DNA from: DLAJ01 sp023663615
GTDB taxonomy: Bacteria > Bacillota > Clostridia > Lachnospirales > Lachnospiraceae
NCBI GenBank assembly: GCA_023663615.1
Contig: JAMPHA010000027.1
Location: 1 to 32,270, forward strand
Direction of reading: 5' to 3'
DNA length: 32,270 nt
Shown: positions 23,419 through 32,177 of the stretch, piece by piece
How the letters are laid out: the number at the start of each line of letters is the position of its first letter
Position numbering within the stretch: position 1 is the first letter of the stretch
Notes under the pieces: generated by a model
Told to the model about the DNA's origin: nothing
What the model saw: the letters and a program-made list of their open reading frames with translations, nothing else
Databases searched by the model: none
Translations under genes and position numbers: made by a program

Positions 23419-25208
23419 TGAAAACAATCCTATTTTTAGTAAAGTTTACCATCCGCAAAGAACGCCATCTCCCTTTCTATTTTCTTTCTTTTACGGTATG
23501 CACCGGCATCTCCGCTCTACTCTCCATGCTTTTTTTACAATTAATCACCGCTGCTGTCTGCAATCCCCACATGCAGAATCCAACTCTGCTTGTTATTTTC
23601 ACATGCGTAGGATTTGCAATATTCATCATTCTCACAAAATCGATCAGTACCGCCATGTATTTCAAAGCAGACAGCCGATTTACATTCATTCGGACCGATA
23701 TACAAAATGATATAAGCTATCGTATCATGAATCTTCCTTTTGAATCGATAGAAAGCAGAGACTTTCTGGAAAAGAATGAACGCGCACTAAAATCGCTTGA
23801 AAGCAGTAACAAAGGTGTGGAGCTTATTTTGAAAACCTTATTCCAATTTCCGGGCTCTATATTGTCATTGATCAGCGCATTCTTTATTTTAGCTACCATT
23901 CGGCTCTACCTTCCCCTCTTTTTTATTCCCTATTTGACCATCGGTCTATGGATGGCAAATAAATGTGCACGGTTCCGTGAAACGTTGCAATCCGATACTT
24001 CGAAAAACCAAATTCAAATGGATTATCTTTTCGATTCTATCAATGACACAAGGTATGCTAAGGAACTTCGGATTTTTAATTTACGCAATTTATTTTTTCA
24101 TAAACTCTCTGGCAAAATAAATCAAATGACCTCTTTGTTGCATAAAGAAGAACATTTTCGACTTGTCCATAGTATCATAGCGGTCTCAGCCCTGTTTGTT
24201 CTCTCAAGTATTGCATGTATGGCATTTGTTATTACCGGGTATCACAATAACAACGTAAATCTCTCACAATTAGTGGTGACAATCTACGCCGTCATAAACA
24301 TCTATCAATATTCGGATGAGATTTTCGAGCAAAAGGAAAAAATCATTTTTGAATTGAACTGCGTAAAAGAAATCTTCTGTATTCTAAATACAGAAAATGC
24401 CAATTTCAACATGCAGTTAACAGATTGTTCGGATCGGTGCGAATATGAGTGGGAGATATATCATCTGACATTCCAATATCCCAATTCGAATAAATATGCC
24501 TTACAGGATATTTCTTTTAAGCTTCGACCGAATGAGCATATCGCAATCGTTGGTTTGAACGGCGCTGGCAAGTCTACCTTGATAAAGTGTATGACAGGAC
24601 TGTACCAAAACTATCAGGGGAAAATACTTTTTCGCGGTAATGATATACGCAACATTCCCATTCACATTTTAACACAGTATATTGGTGTCCAATATCAGGA
24701 TGCAGATGTTTATCCTTTTACGATAAAAGAAAATATAGCCTCATCATGCCGCAATGCCGACACAGACAGAATATGGGATTGTCTTTCCGCCGTATTTTCA
24801 AAAGAAACGCTTCGGAAGTTTTCCTCAGAAACAGAAACGGTATTAGAAAATTTGTTTGATGAAAACGGAGTTGTTTTGTCCGGCGGCGAACGGGAATCTT
24901 TTCTATTTGCCAGAATCTTATATCAAAATCCTGATTCCATCATTCTGGATGAACCGACCGCAAGGTTAGACTCCATTGCAGAAGGAAAAATCATCAGCAA
25001 AATAGAGAGCACATTTGCAAATAAATGTGTCATTTTCATCAGTCATCGCTTTGGAATCACCCATTCATTGAACCGCATTCTGCTTCTCAAAGACGGGAAT
25101 CTGATTGGAGACGGCGACCATCAAAAGCTGATACAACACTGTAGCGAATACCGTCGCCTTATTGAAGTGCATAAACATTATTATGATGATGAGAGGTCAA
25201 ACTTATGA
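23418..25208 (+). CDS. ABC exporter half-transporter 1
   Basis: A 596-residue protein with an N-terminal membrane domain of about six segments (to about residue 310) and a C-terminal ATPase domain. Walker A is GLNGAGKST (about residue 379), the signature LSGGERES (about 487), Walker B SIILDEPTARLD with the catalytic Glu, and the switch His in ISHRFG. No C39 peptidase domain precedes the membrane part, so leader removal must happen elsewhere. It overlaps the next gene by 4 nt (ATGA) and probably pairs with it as a heterodimer that exports the modified peptide or confers immunity. Confidence 0.9.
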   Translation: MKTILFLVKFTIRKERHLPFYFLSFTVCTGISALLSMLFLQLITAAVCNPHMQNPTLLVIFTCVGFAIFIILTKSISTAMYFKADSRFTFIRTDIQNDISYRIMNLPFESIESRDFLEKNERALKSLESSNKGVELILKTLFQFPGSILSLISAFFILATIRLYLPLFFIPYLTIGLWMANKCARFRETLQSDTSKNQIQMDYLFDSINDTRYAKELRIFNLRNLFFHKLSGKINQMTSLLHKEEHFRLVHSIIAVSALFVLSSIACMAFVITGYHNNNVNLSQLVVTIYAVINIYQYSDEIFEQKEKIIFELNCVKEIFCILNTENANFNMQLTDCSDRCEYEWEIYHLTFQYPNSNKYALQDISFKLRPNEHIAIVGLNGAGKSTLIKCMTGLYQNYQGKILFRGNDIRNIPIHILTQYIGVQYQDADVYPFTIKENIASSCRNADTDRIWDCLSAVFSKETLRKFSSETETVLENLFDENGVVLSGGERESFLFARILYQNPDSIILDEPTARLDSIAEGKIISKIESTFANKCVIFISHRFGITHSLNRILLLKDGNLIGDGDHQKLIQHCSEYRRLIEVHKHYYDDERSNL

Positions 25209-26953
25209 TCAGACTGATTACGAAAACCGCCCGTATATTTTCATTTATCAAGCCAGCCTTCAGAAAATGTTCTCTGATTCTTCCTGTCGATTGCTTTGTC
25301 CGTGCAACATTGGTACTAGCCGATGTTTTTTTGCCAATTATGATCATCAACACTGTCAGCCAAGTGCATGTAACCAAGGCAATCTTTATCGTAGCATTCA
25401 TATTGTTGTGCAGGTTTGGCTTAGGAGCTTTAGAACGTTGGACCAATATAAGATCCCAAAATGAATGTCGCTGCATTAACGACCGAGTAGAATTCCTGCT
25501 TTCAGAGAAACTGATATCTATTGATTATCTGTTTCTTGAGAATCAAACATTCCTCGACGAAAAGTCAGGCGCAACTTTCTCCATAAAAAATTATAAGGCG
25601 ATTGATACACTGATACAGTGCCTATCCACGCTTTTGTGCCAAATAATTGTACTGCTTCTAAGTGGTAGCTACCTGTTGCTTTCCCATCCACTTCTCCTGT
25701 TTCTTGTATTCATAAGTTTTCTGCTCCAGTTATTTGTCAATCAAAAATTGAATGAAAAACTCGATCCCTTTTTTAATAATCTTTTCCCCATCAATCGAAG
25801 ATTTCGTTGGCTTTCTTCATTGAAATTTGATGTTTCACGCCAAAAAGACATTCGCATGCATCATATGATAGATTTGATTGATGAAAAAGCACGATATTAC
25901 AATCAGATGACCTGTAATACATTTTCTGAAATGAATCAGATTACATGGAAATCTTCCATCGCAATTCATGTAATAAACACGCTCTGTATGTACGCAGGAT
26001 ATTTATATAATGCAGTAAGAATACTTTCAAATAAAATGTCAATCGGCACTTTTTTATCTATCAGTATGCTTTTAGGTGAGTTAAACAGCACACTGTCCTC
26101 CATCAGCGATAATTATACTTCATACGAACAGATGCTGTCCTATCTTGATCCGGTAGTTTCCATATTGTCAAAATCCTCCTCTGATAACGGTCATGATCCT
26201 CTAAGCGAAATCGACACCATAGAATTCCATCAAGTATCATTCCAATATCCCACAAGTACACATTTGGTCTTAGATCAGATATCTTTCAAAATAGAAAGAG
26301 GAGAACGGATCGCATTAGTCGGACTGAATGGAGCCGGAAAGACAACGATTGTTAAGCTGCTTTGTCGACTTTACTCTCCCTCCGAAGGCGAAATCTTGAT
26401 CAATGGGATTAATATTGCATGTTTTGATAAAGAACAATATTTGTCTAAACTGTCAATTGTTTTTCAGGATTTTATGATTTTTGATTTCTCCGTTAGCGAG
26501 AATATCACACTTGATTTGGCGTTCCATTCCGACAGGTATCTTGATGCAATCCGCACTGCTGGTTTTACATTGGGCAATGGCATTGATAGTAGCACGTTAC
26601 TTGGTCCCCAAACAAACAGAGACGGAATTCGCCTATCCGGCGGTCAAAGCCAGCGATTGGCAATGGCACGTGCCATTTATAGAAACGGAGACATCTTTAT
26701 TCTCGACGAACCCGATTCAAGTATAGACCCGCTCGTTGAATACAATATCTATCGAAAATACAATATTATAACTTGTAATCAAACATCACTGTTTGTCTCA
26801 CATAGAATGATAACCACTCAATTCTGTGATAAGATACTGGTTTTAGATAGTGGGAAAGTTGCCGCTTTTCTGCCCCCTTCCACTCTTTTGACGGATACCG
26901 ATTCGTTATATTATAAATTGTATCACCTTCAGAAAAATCAGATCCTGCAATAA
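25205..26953 (+). CDS. ABC exporter half-transporter 2
   Basis: A 582-residue protein of the same layout: membrane domain to about residue 310, then an ATPase domain with Walker A GLNGAGKTT (about 373), signature LSGGQSQRL, Walker B IFILDEPDSSID and switch His in VSHRM. Both partners retain all catalytic motifs, so two active ATP sites are expected. No peptidase domain is present. It is the last gene of the operon; its stop lies 16 nt from the end of the convergent trmD and no terminator is visible between them. Confidence 0.9.
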   Translation: MIRLITKTARIFSFIKPAFRKCSLILPVDCFVRATLVLADVFLPIMIINTVSQVHVTKAIFIVAFILLCRFGLGALERWTNIRSQNECRCINDRVEFLLSEKLISIDYLFLENQTFLDEKSGATFSIKNYKAIDTLIQCLSTLLCQIIVLLLSGSYLLLSHPLLLFLVFISFLLQLFVNQKLNEKLDPFFNNLFPINRRFRWLSSLKFDVSRQKDIRMHHMIDLIDEKARYYNQMTCNTFSEMNQITWKSSIAIHVINTLCMYAGYLYNAVRILSNKMSIGTFLSISMLLGELNSTLSSISDNYTSYEQMLSYLDPVVSILSKSSSDNGHDPLSEIDTIEFHQVSFQYPTSTHLVLDQISFKIERGERIALVGLNGAGKTTIVKLLCRLYSPSEGEILINGINIACFDKEQYLSKLSIVFQDFMIFDFSVSENITLDLAFHSDRYLDAIRTAGFTLGNGIDSSTLLGPQTNRDGIRLSGGQSQRLAMARAIYRNGDIFILDEPDSSIDPLVEYNIYRKYNIITCNQTSLFVSHRMITTQFCDKILVLDSGKVAAFLPPSTLLTDTDSLYYKLYHLQKNQILQ

Positions 26954-26968
26954 AACATAATGATACTA

Positions 26969-27682
26969 CTATTTCCGGTCCGGATGCTCAGCCAGATAGC
27001 GTTCGTACAGATCCGGTCTGCGCTCCTTTGTCCGCGCGATGGACTGCTCCAGGCGCCATTTATCCACCTTAGCATGATCGCCGCTTAAAAGGATTTCCGG
27101 CACACACTTGTCGTGCCATACTTCCGGCCGGGAGTACTGCGGATATTCTAAAAGATGACCGGTGAACGATTCCGTTTCCGCCGAATCATGGTTATTTAAC
27201 ACGCCCGGCACTAAACGCGCGATCGCGTCCACCATCACCATTGCCGCAAGCTCGCCGCCCGTTAAGACATAATCGCCGATGGAAATATAGTCGGTGACGA
27301 TCTCCGTGAGCACGCGCTCATCCACACCCTCATAATGCCCGCATAAAAAAATAAGCTGTTCCTCGCCGGCAAGCTCCCTTGCCATCTCCTGATGAAAGCG
27401 TTTCCCCTGCGGCGTCACATAGATCGTGCGGATACGCTGTCTCGTCCTCTGCGCCGCCACGATCGCCGTATAACAGTCATAGACCGGCTGCGCCTGCATG
27501 AGCATACCTGCGCCGCCGCCATAGGTGTAATCGTCCACTTTTTTATGTTTGTCCGTCGAGTAATCCCGGATATTGTAGGTATTGACCGAGATCAGCTCCC
27601 GCTGCACTGCGCGCGCCAGAATGCTGGTGTTTAAGCCGTCACGCACCATATCGGGAAATAATGTCATGATATGAAAGTCCAT
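26969..27682 (-). CDS. trmD: tRNA (guanine-37-N1)-methyltransferase
   Basis: A 237-residue SPOUT-class methyltransferase that makes m1G37 in tRNAs reading codons starting with C and thereby prevents frameshifting. It begins FHIMTLFPDM and has YTYGGGAGM, LCGHYEGVDERV and ISIGDYVLTGGELAAMV, the knot region that binds S-adenosylmethionine. The start at 27682 follows AAAAGGA; upstream codons overlap rimM and are not family-like. It follows rimM by 14 nt. The gene ends next to the foreign operon; rplS, its usual downstream neighbour, is displaced by about 14 kb. Confidence 0.96.
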   Translation of the reverse strand: MDFHIMTLFPDMVRDGLNTSILARAVQRELISVNTYNIRDYSTDKHKKVDDYTYGGGAGMLMQAQPVYDCYTAIVAAQRTRQRIRTIYVTPQGKRFHQEMARELAGEEQLIFLCGHYEGVDERVLTEIVTDYISIGDYVLTGGELAAMVMVDAIARLVPGVLNNHDSAETESFTGHLLEYPQYSRPEVWHDKCVPEILLSGDHAKVDKWRLEQSIARTKERRPDLYERYLAEHPDRK

Positions 27683-27696
27683 TTGTTTATCCTTTT

Positions 27697-28227
27697 TTAT
27701 TCCACCAATCCCGGCATCAGATGTACGATCATATGCCGTTCTTTCACGTCTACCTGTTTTACACATTCCCTGATCGCAGGAAGAAGGATTTCCCTGCCGT
27801 CCGTCTGCTTCACGACATATACGTCGTTCGCGCCGGTCTGTATCACATCATCCAGCACGCCGAGCGGCGCGCCCTCGTCGCTCTCCACCTGCATCCCGAT
27901 CAGATCAGAAATATAATATTCGTTTTCTTTCAACGGGACCGCCTTTTCTCTGGGTACATACAGTTCCGCGCCGCGCAGCAGTTCCGCGTCTTCTATGGTA
28001 TCGCATTCCCTGAGTTTCAGGATGACCATCTGCTTAAAAAACTTGACGCTTTCAATCTGCATACTGCGTTCCTGCCGCCGCCCCTGCGGATCTTTCACCA
28101 GGACTTCCTTATATTTCTTAAAGCGCTGCGGCTCCTCCGTCGTCGGATACACCTTCACTTCTCCGCGCACGCCGTGCGTCGTCGCCACGCATCCCACTCT
28201 GAATAAATCCTCTTCCCTGTCTGCCAT
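27697..28227 (-). CDS. rimM: Ribosome maturation factor RimM
   Basis: A 176-residue 16S rRNA processing factor that acts in 30S head assembly with S19. The N-terminal beta-barrel shows VGCVATTHGVRGEVKVYPTT, and the C-terminal PRC-barrel has EYYISDLIGMQV and NDVYVVKQ, then ILLPAIRECV. The ATG at 28227 is chosen because GAGGAG lies 7 nt upstream; the ATG at 28242 would put the ribosome binding site inside the gene. It is followed closely by trmD. The 225-nt gap upstream to the KH gene is filled with hairpins. Confidence 0.95.
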   Translation of the reverse strand: MADREEDLFRVGCVATTHGVRGEVKVYPTTEEPQRFKKYKEVLVKDPQGRRQERSMQIESVKFFKQMVILKLRECDTIEDAELLRGAELYVPREKAVPLKENEYYISDLIGMQVESDEGAPLGVLDDVIQTGANDVYVVKQTDGREILLPAIRECVKQVDVKERHMIVHLMPGLVE

Positions 28228-28270
28228 TTTGCCGCTCCTCATTGCTTTTCCCCTTTCGGAGATTTTTGAA

Positions 28271-28309
28271 AAACAGCGGTCTTATCTTCAAAAAGAAAGA
28301 CCGCTGTTT
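28271..28309 (-). terminator. Terminator-like hairpin just upstream of rimM
   Basis: A perfect 13-bp stem AAACAGCGGTCTT / AAGACCGCTGTTT with a 13-nt loop. On the minus strand it runs into a short T tract. It stands 43 nt before rimM with no room for a promoter after it, so it could attenuate rimM-trmD expression. Confidence 0.65.
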
Positions 28310-28325
28310 CATTTCATAACCCGAA

Positions 28326-28380
28326 AGAAATGCCCGCAGACATTTCTTCGAAAGAGTTTCGCGTAAGCGAAACTCTTTTT
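28326..28380. repeat. Double-hairpin repeat, divergent copy 3
   Basis: Stem AGAAATG / CATTTCT, then TTCGAAAG, then stem AGAGTTTCGC / GCGAAACTCT and a T run on the plus strand. The same two-hairpin design as copies 1 and 2 with different stem sequence. Confidence 0.55.
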
Positions 28381-28407
28381 CAAGCTATAGGAAATTTTGC
28401 AACCCCA

Positions 28408-28454
28408 GAAGAATCGCTTGCGATTCTTCGAAAGGACGCTTTGCGTCCTTTTTT
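28408..28454. repeat. Double-hairpin repeat, copy 2
   Basis: Stem GAAGAATCGC / GCGATTCTTC, linker GAAAG, stem GGACGC / GCGTCC and a T run on the plus strand. Its first hairpin matches 7211-7238. Like copy 1 it abuts the stop codon of a minus-strand gene. Confidence 0.7.
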
Positions 28455-28680
28455 ATACAATTTCTACATCCACGCGCTTATTATCCTTTGAAGACGCCGC
28501 CTTTACCACTGACCGGATCGCTTTTGCAATGCGACCCTGTTTGCCGATGACTTTTCCCATATCGGCAGGCGCAACATGAAGCTCAACGGTCACATTTCTG
28601 CCGTTCTCTTTCTCCGTGACTACCACTTCATCGGGATAATCCACAAGTGCCTTTGCAATTACCTCTACCAATTCTTTCAT
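28453..28680 (-). CDS. khpA: KH-domain RNA-binding protein (YlqC/KhpA)
   Basis: A 75-residue protein with a single KH domain: VAPADMGKVIGKQGRIAKAIRSVV contains the GxxG RNA-binding loop (GKQG). The family (KhpA/YlqC) binds RNA, usually together with KhpB, and affects cell division and elongation in Firmicutes. Location between rpsP and rimM is the usual one. Start is at the second ATG, 6 nt after GGAGG. Confidence 0.93.
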   Translation of the reverse strand: MKELVEVIAKALVDYPDEVVVTEKENGRNVTVELHVAPADMGKVIGKQGRIAKAIRSVVKAASSKDNKRVDVEIV

Positions 28681-28735
28681 CATCCACCTCCGAAACGGCA
28701 CATGCCGTTAAACAATGGGTTCTCTTGAAGCAGTC

Positions 28736-28981
28736 TTACTTCTCGATGCCGGCATTCTTTAACAGTCTGGCAACGGTCTCCGTCGGCTGCGCGCCGTTTG
28801 CGAGCCACTTCTTCGCAAGCTCCTCGTTCACTTTCACGGTTGCCTTCTCCGTGTTCGGATCGTAGGTTCCGATCTCCTCGATGCACTTACCGTTTCTGGA
28901 TACTCTCGAATCAGCTACCACGATTCTGTAAAGCGGTCTCTTCTTCTGTCCGATTCTTCTTAATCTGATCTTTACTGCCAT
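28736..28981 (-). CDS. rpsP: 30S ribosomal protein S16
   Basis: An 81-residue S16, an early-binding 30S protein. AVKIRLRRIGQKKRPLYRIVVADSR and the following IGTYDPN are diagnostic, and VNEELAKKWLANGAQPTETV is the conserved C-terminal part. Start ATG follows GGAGGAAAAAGAA. It is downstream of ffh and upstream of the KH gene, the common Firmicutes order. Confidence 0.97.
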   Translation of the reverse strand: MAVKIRLRRIGQKKRPLYRIVVADSRVSRNGKCIEEIGTYDPNTEKATVKVNEELAKKWLANGAQPTETVARLLKNAGIEK

Positions 28982-29073
28982 TTCTTTTTCCTCCAAAGTA
29001 TCTGTTTGTTTTTTGTTCCCGCGGCTGCATCTCTCATGCTGACCGCAATTTATAGGATGGACCCCGTTCTTTT

Positions 29074-30435
29074 TTAGAACGGGAATCTCATACCGCCTAA
29101 TCCGCCGAAGCCGCCGTGGCGCTTTTTGGAAAAACCGCCCATCTGCTTCATCATTTTCTGCCCCTGTTCAAACTGTTTGATAAAACGGTTGACAATGGCG
29201 ATGTCCACGCCTGCGCCCCGCGCGATCCTGTGCTTTCTGCTCGGATTGAGCAGCTTCGGACTGCGCCTCTCCTCCGGCGTCATGGAAAGAACGATCGCCT
29301 CAAACTGCCCAAGCTGTTTGTCGTCGATCATGGAACTAATGTCTCCCATTTTCGATCCCATTCCCGGTAACATGGAAAGGATGCTGGACAATCCGCCCAT
29401 ATTCTTCATCTGCTTCATGCTTTCCAGATAATCCTCAAAGTCAAACTTCCCTTTTTTCATATTGGAAGCCATTTTCTTTGATTTATCTTCGTCAATCTCG
29501 ATCTCGCTCTGCGCTTTCTCAATGAGCGAAAGCACATCGCCCATGCCAAGGATCCGGCTTGCCATGCGGTCCGGATAAAACTGCTCTAAGTCGGTCAGTT
29601 TCTCTCCCATGCCGACATACAGGATCGGTTTGCCCGTCACCGCCTTGACGGACAGCGCCGCACCGCCTCTCGTATCGCCGTCAAGCTTGCTTAAAATAAT
29701 ACCGTCCACGCCGACTTTCTCATCAAACTCTTTCGCGACGTTGACCGCATCCTGTCCCGTCATCGCATCCACGACAAGCAGGGTCTGATGCACGGTCACA
29801 TTCGACTTGATCTCCTTTAGCTCTTTCATCATATCTTCGTCGATATGCAGCCGTCCTGCGGTATCTAAAATCACCACGTCATGTCCGTTTTTCTGCGCAT
29901 GTTCGATCGCCGCTTTGGCAATATTGACCGGGGAATGATTTTCTCCCATGGAAAATACATCCACCTGAACCTTTTCCCCGTTTACCTGTAACTGCTTGAT
30001 CGCCGCTGGGCGGTAGATGTCACAGGCAACAAGCAGCGGCTTTTTGCCTTTCAGTTTCATTTTACCCGCCAGCTTTGCCGTCGCCGTCGTTTTTCCGGCG
30101 CCCTGTAAGCCGCTCATCATGATGACCGTGATCGCTTTTCCGGGCTGGTAGGCGATCTCCGTCGTCTCGGATCCCATGAGCGCGATCATTTCTTCATTTA
30201 CGATCTTAATGACTGTCTGACCGGGATTTAAGCCGTTTAGAACGTCGCTGCCGACCGCGCGCTCCTGCACGGTGGAAACAAACTGCTTGACAACCTTGAA
30301 ATTGACGTCCGCCTCCAGCAGCGCCATCTTCACTTCTTTGAGCGCCGTCCTGACGTCTTCCTCGGTCAGGCGCCCCTTTCCCCGCAGACTCTTGAATATA
30401 TTACTCAGCTTATCGGTTAAACTCTCAAATGCCAT
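29074..30435 (-). CDS. ffh: Signal recognition particle protein Ffh
   Basis: A 453-residue SRP54-type GTPase that binds 4.5S RNA and signal sequences and delivers ribosomes to FtsY. The N domain is followed by G motifs GLQGAGKTTATAKLA, DTAGRLHIDEDMM and SKLDGDTRGGAALS. The C-terminal M domain is methionine-rich (MGGLSSILSMLPGMGSKMG; SRKHRIARGAG binds RNA) and ends in a Gly-rich tail. Its stop codon lies inside a hairpin (CCCGTTCT / AGAACGGG, 29063-29083) with no T run. It follows ylxM by 15 nt. Confidence 0.97.
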   Translation of the reverse strand: MAFESLTDKLSNIFKSLRGKGRLTEEDVRTALKEVKMALLEADVNFKVVKQFVSTVQERAVGSDVLNGLNPGQTVIKIVNEEMIALMGSETTEIAYQPGKAITVIMMSGLQGAGKTTATAKLAGKMKLKGKKPLLVACDIYRPAAIKQLQVNGEKVQVDVFSMGENHSPVNIAKAAIEHAQKNGHDVVILDTAGRLHIDEDMMKELKEIKSNVTVHQTLLVVDAMTGQDAVNVAKEFDEKVGVDGIILSKLDGDTRGGAALSVKAVTGKPILYVGMGEKLTDLEQFYPDRMASRILGMGDVLSLIEKAQSEIEIDEDKSKKMASNMKKGKFDFEDYLESMKQMKNMGGLSSILSMLPGMGSKMGDISSMIDDKQLGQFEAIVLSMTPEERRSPKLLNPSRKHRIARGAGVDIAIVNRFIKQFEQGQKMMKQMGGFSKKRHGGFGGLGGMRFPF

Positions 30436-30450
30436 TTACCGTCTCCCCTG

Positions 30451-30990
30451 CTACAGTTCTTCCATGATCTCACGGGAAAGCGCCCGGATCGCCGCCAGCC
30501 GTCCTTCTGCTGTTTCCCTGTTCGATCCTTTTCCCGCTGCGGATCGTTCCTGCGGCGGCTTCTCCAGCGCCGGTCTTTTTTGCTCTGCCGCCAGATTCCC
30601 CTGCTTTCCCGGCTCCATAACCAGCGTCTCCCGCCATTCCCGCTGCGCCGTCCCGGCATCCTGCTTTTTGCGCCCTGACAGTCCTTCCTGCGGCGCTTCG
30701 GGTTCTGTCTGCTCCAGCAATTCCCTTGCCAGCGCATCGATGCGCTGCGCTTTCTCTTTGATCAGCGCAAACTTCTTTACAAGTCCGAGCTGCGCCTCGT
30801 ACTGTTCTAAAATCCTGTCACAACGGCGGAGCAGATCATGTACGCCCTGCCTGCTGATCCCCTGAATATCCGCGATCTCCGCGAGGGACATATCATGGTA
30901 GACCGCATCCTCATAAATCTGTCTCTGGTGTGCGGTCAGAAGTTCTCCGTAAAAATCATACAACAATCCATGTTCCACGATTTTTTCCAT
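30451..30990 (-). CDS. ylxM: YlxM-family helix-turn-helix protein with C-terminal extension
   Basis: A 179-residue protein. The first about 100 residues are YlxM (UPF0122): LYDFYGELLTAHQRQIYEDAVYHD, then SLAEIADIQGISRQGVHDLLRR, a sigma-70 region-4-like helix-turn-helix. YlxM is encoded with ffh and is thought to help the SRP pathway. About 70 further residues are low-complexity, rich in Glu, Arg, Gln and Ala, and not part of the usual protein of about 110 residues. ATG 30990 is preferred; the longer upstream frame crosses the promoter at 31025-31053. Confidence 0.88.
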   Translation of the reverse strand: MEKIVEHGLLYDFYGELLTAHQRQIYEDAVYHDMSLAEIADIQGISRQGVHDLLRRCDRILEQYEAQLGLVKKFALIKEKAQRIDALARELLEQTEPEAPQEGLSGRKKQDAGTAQREWRETLVMEPGKQGNLAAEQKRPALEKPPQERSAAGKGSNRETAEGRLAAIRALSREIMEEL

Positions 30991-31024
30991 ACGGTCAACC
31001 CCTCTCCCATCATCACACTTTGCT

Positions 31025-31053
31025 ATCATACAGGATAACAAAAAGACTGTCAA
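31025..31053 (-). promoter_or_regulatory. ylxM-ffh promoter
   Basis: On the minus strand, TTGACA and TATGAT with a 17-base spacer, about 35 nt upstream of ylxM. The -35 box is part of the 3' arm of the terminator at 31045-31072. Confidence 0.8.
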
Positions 31054-31072
31054 GTATTTTTTCTTGACAGTC
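31045..31072 (-). terminator. Terminator after the ATPase gene, overlapping the ylxM promoter
   Basis: A perfect 10-bp stem GACTGTCAAG / CTTGACAGTC, loop AAAAAATA, followed by TTTTTG on the minus strand, 10 bp past the stop of the ATPase gene. Confidence 0.8.
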
Positions 31073-31082
31073 GGAATCTGAA

Positions 31083-32177
31083 TCAATGATTCAAACTACT
31101 CTCATTCAACAGAAAATCATAAATACTCATAATCAGCACCCCATCGTCATTGTAATACGGTGCAGGCGCATTTTTCGTGATGATAATCTTCTTGAAGAAA
31201 TCGCCCGTCAGCATCAGAGAGCGCTGCTCCTGTTCCATCTTTGCCTGATCCGGAATCGCATAGGCTGACTGGATATAATAACGCTTAGAGCCTTTGTTAC
31301 AGACAAAATCAATTTCCAACTGCTTGCGGGTTCCGTGACCCTTCTCATTGGTTTTATTCAGAGTAATAATGCCCACATCCACATTAAAGCCACGTATTTT
31401 TAGCTCATTAAAAATGATATTCTCCATTGCATGAGTTTCTTCCAATTGGCGAAAATTGAGACGGGCATTGCGCAATCCCAAATCGGTAAAGTAATATTTG
31501 ACCGGTGTGTCAATATACTTTTTCCCTTTAATATCATAACGAACAGCACTATCAATCAGAAAAGAATCAGAAAAATAATCCATATACCTTTTGATCGTCG
31601 TGTTGCTGATGGTTTTCTGCTTGACAGTTTTGAATACTGCCGACAACTTTGCCGGGTTTGTAAGCGAACCGATCGCAGATGAAAGAATATTCAGAATTTC
31701 TTCCAATTCTGCCCGATTGCGCACATTATGTCTGCCAACAATATCCGAAATATAGGTCTCCTCAAACAACATCTTCAAGAAATGAATTTTTTCCTCCGGG
31801 CTTGAAATCTTCGTGATGGGAGGAAGCCCACCGTAAAGCATATATTCATTCCAACCGTCCTGTTTTGTCCCCTGATAAACGGACATAAATTCAGCAAAGC
31901 TGAGCGGCTGCATATGAACTTCATCTCCCCGCCCTCGAAATTCGGTAATCACATCCTTGGACAAAAAACGGGCATTGCTCCCTGTCACATATACGTCCAC
32001 ATTTCTCATATAAATCAAACTGTTTAATACAGATTCAAATTCTCCCAAAAGCTGCACTTCGTCCAGCAGCACATAGTACATTCCATCATCTTTGATCTGC
32101 TCCTTGAGATAAGGATACAGAACATTCGGATCACGAAAACGCTTATTCTCAAAAGAGTCAAACGCAATTTCTATCAT
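31083..32177 (-). pseudogene. ATPase of the AAA_14/DUF4143 family lacking its Walker A region
   Basis: A 364-residue remainder of a protein normally of about 430 residues. It keeps the Walker B region YYVLLDEVQLL (about residue 34), sensor VYVTGSNARFLS, and the C-terminal DUF4143 part with a nuclease-like fold (EIDFVCNKGSKRYYIQSAY). The N-terminal segment with the P-loop GIRRxGKST is absent. Upstream, about 32178-32212 in another frame, LDKLQQER resembles the missing linker, and an AGGAAAG site further up could be the original start, so a deletion plus frameshift is likely. Without the P-loop it should not hydrolyse ATP. The role of intact members is not settled. Confidence 0.65.

Noticed and set aside
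29063..29083. Hairpin at the ffh stop codon as an intrinsic terminator
   Set aside because: The stem is good but no T run follows on the minus strand, and rpsP downstream belongs to the same gene row.
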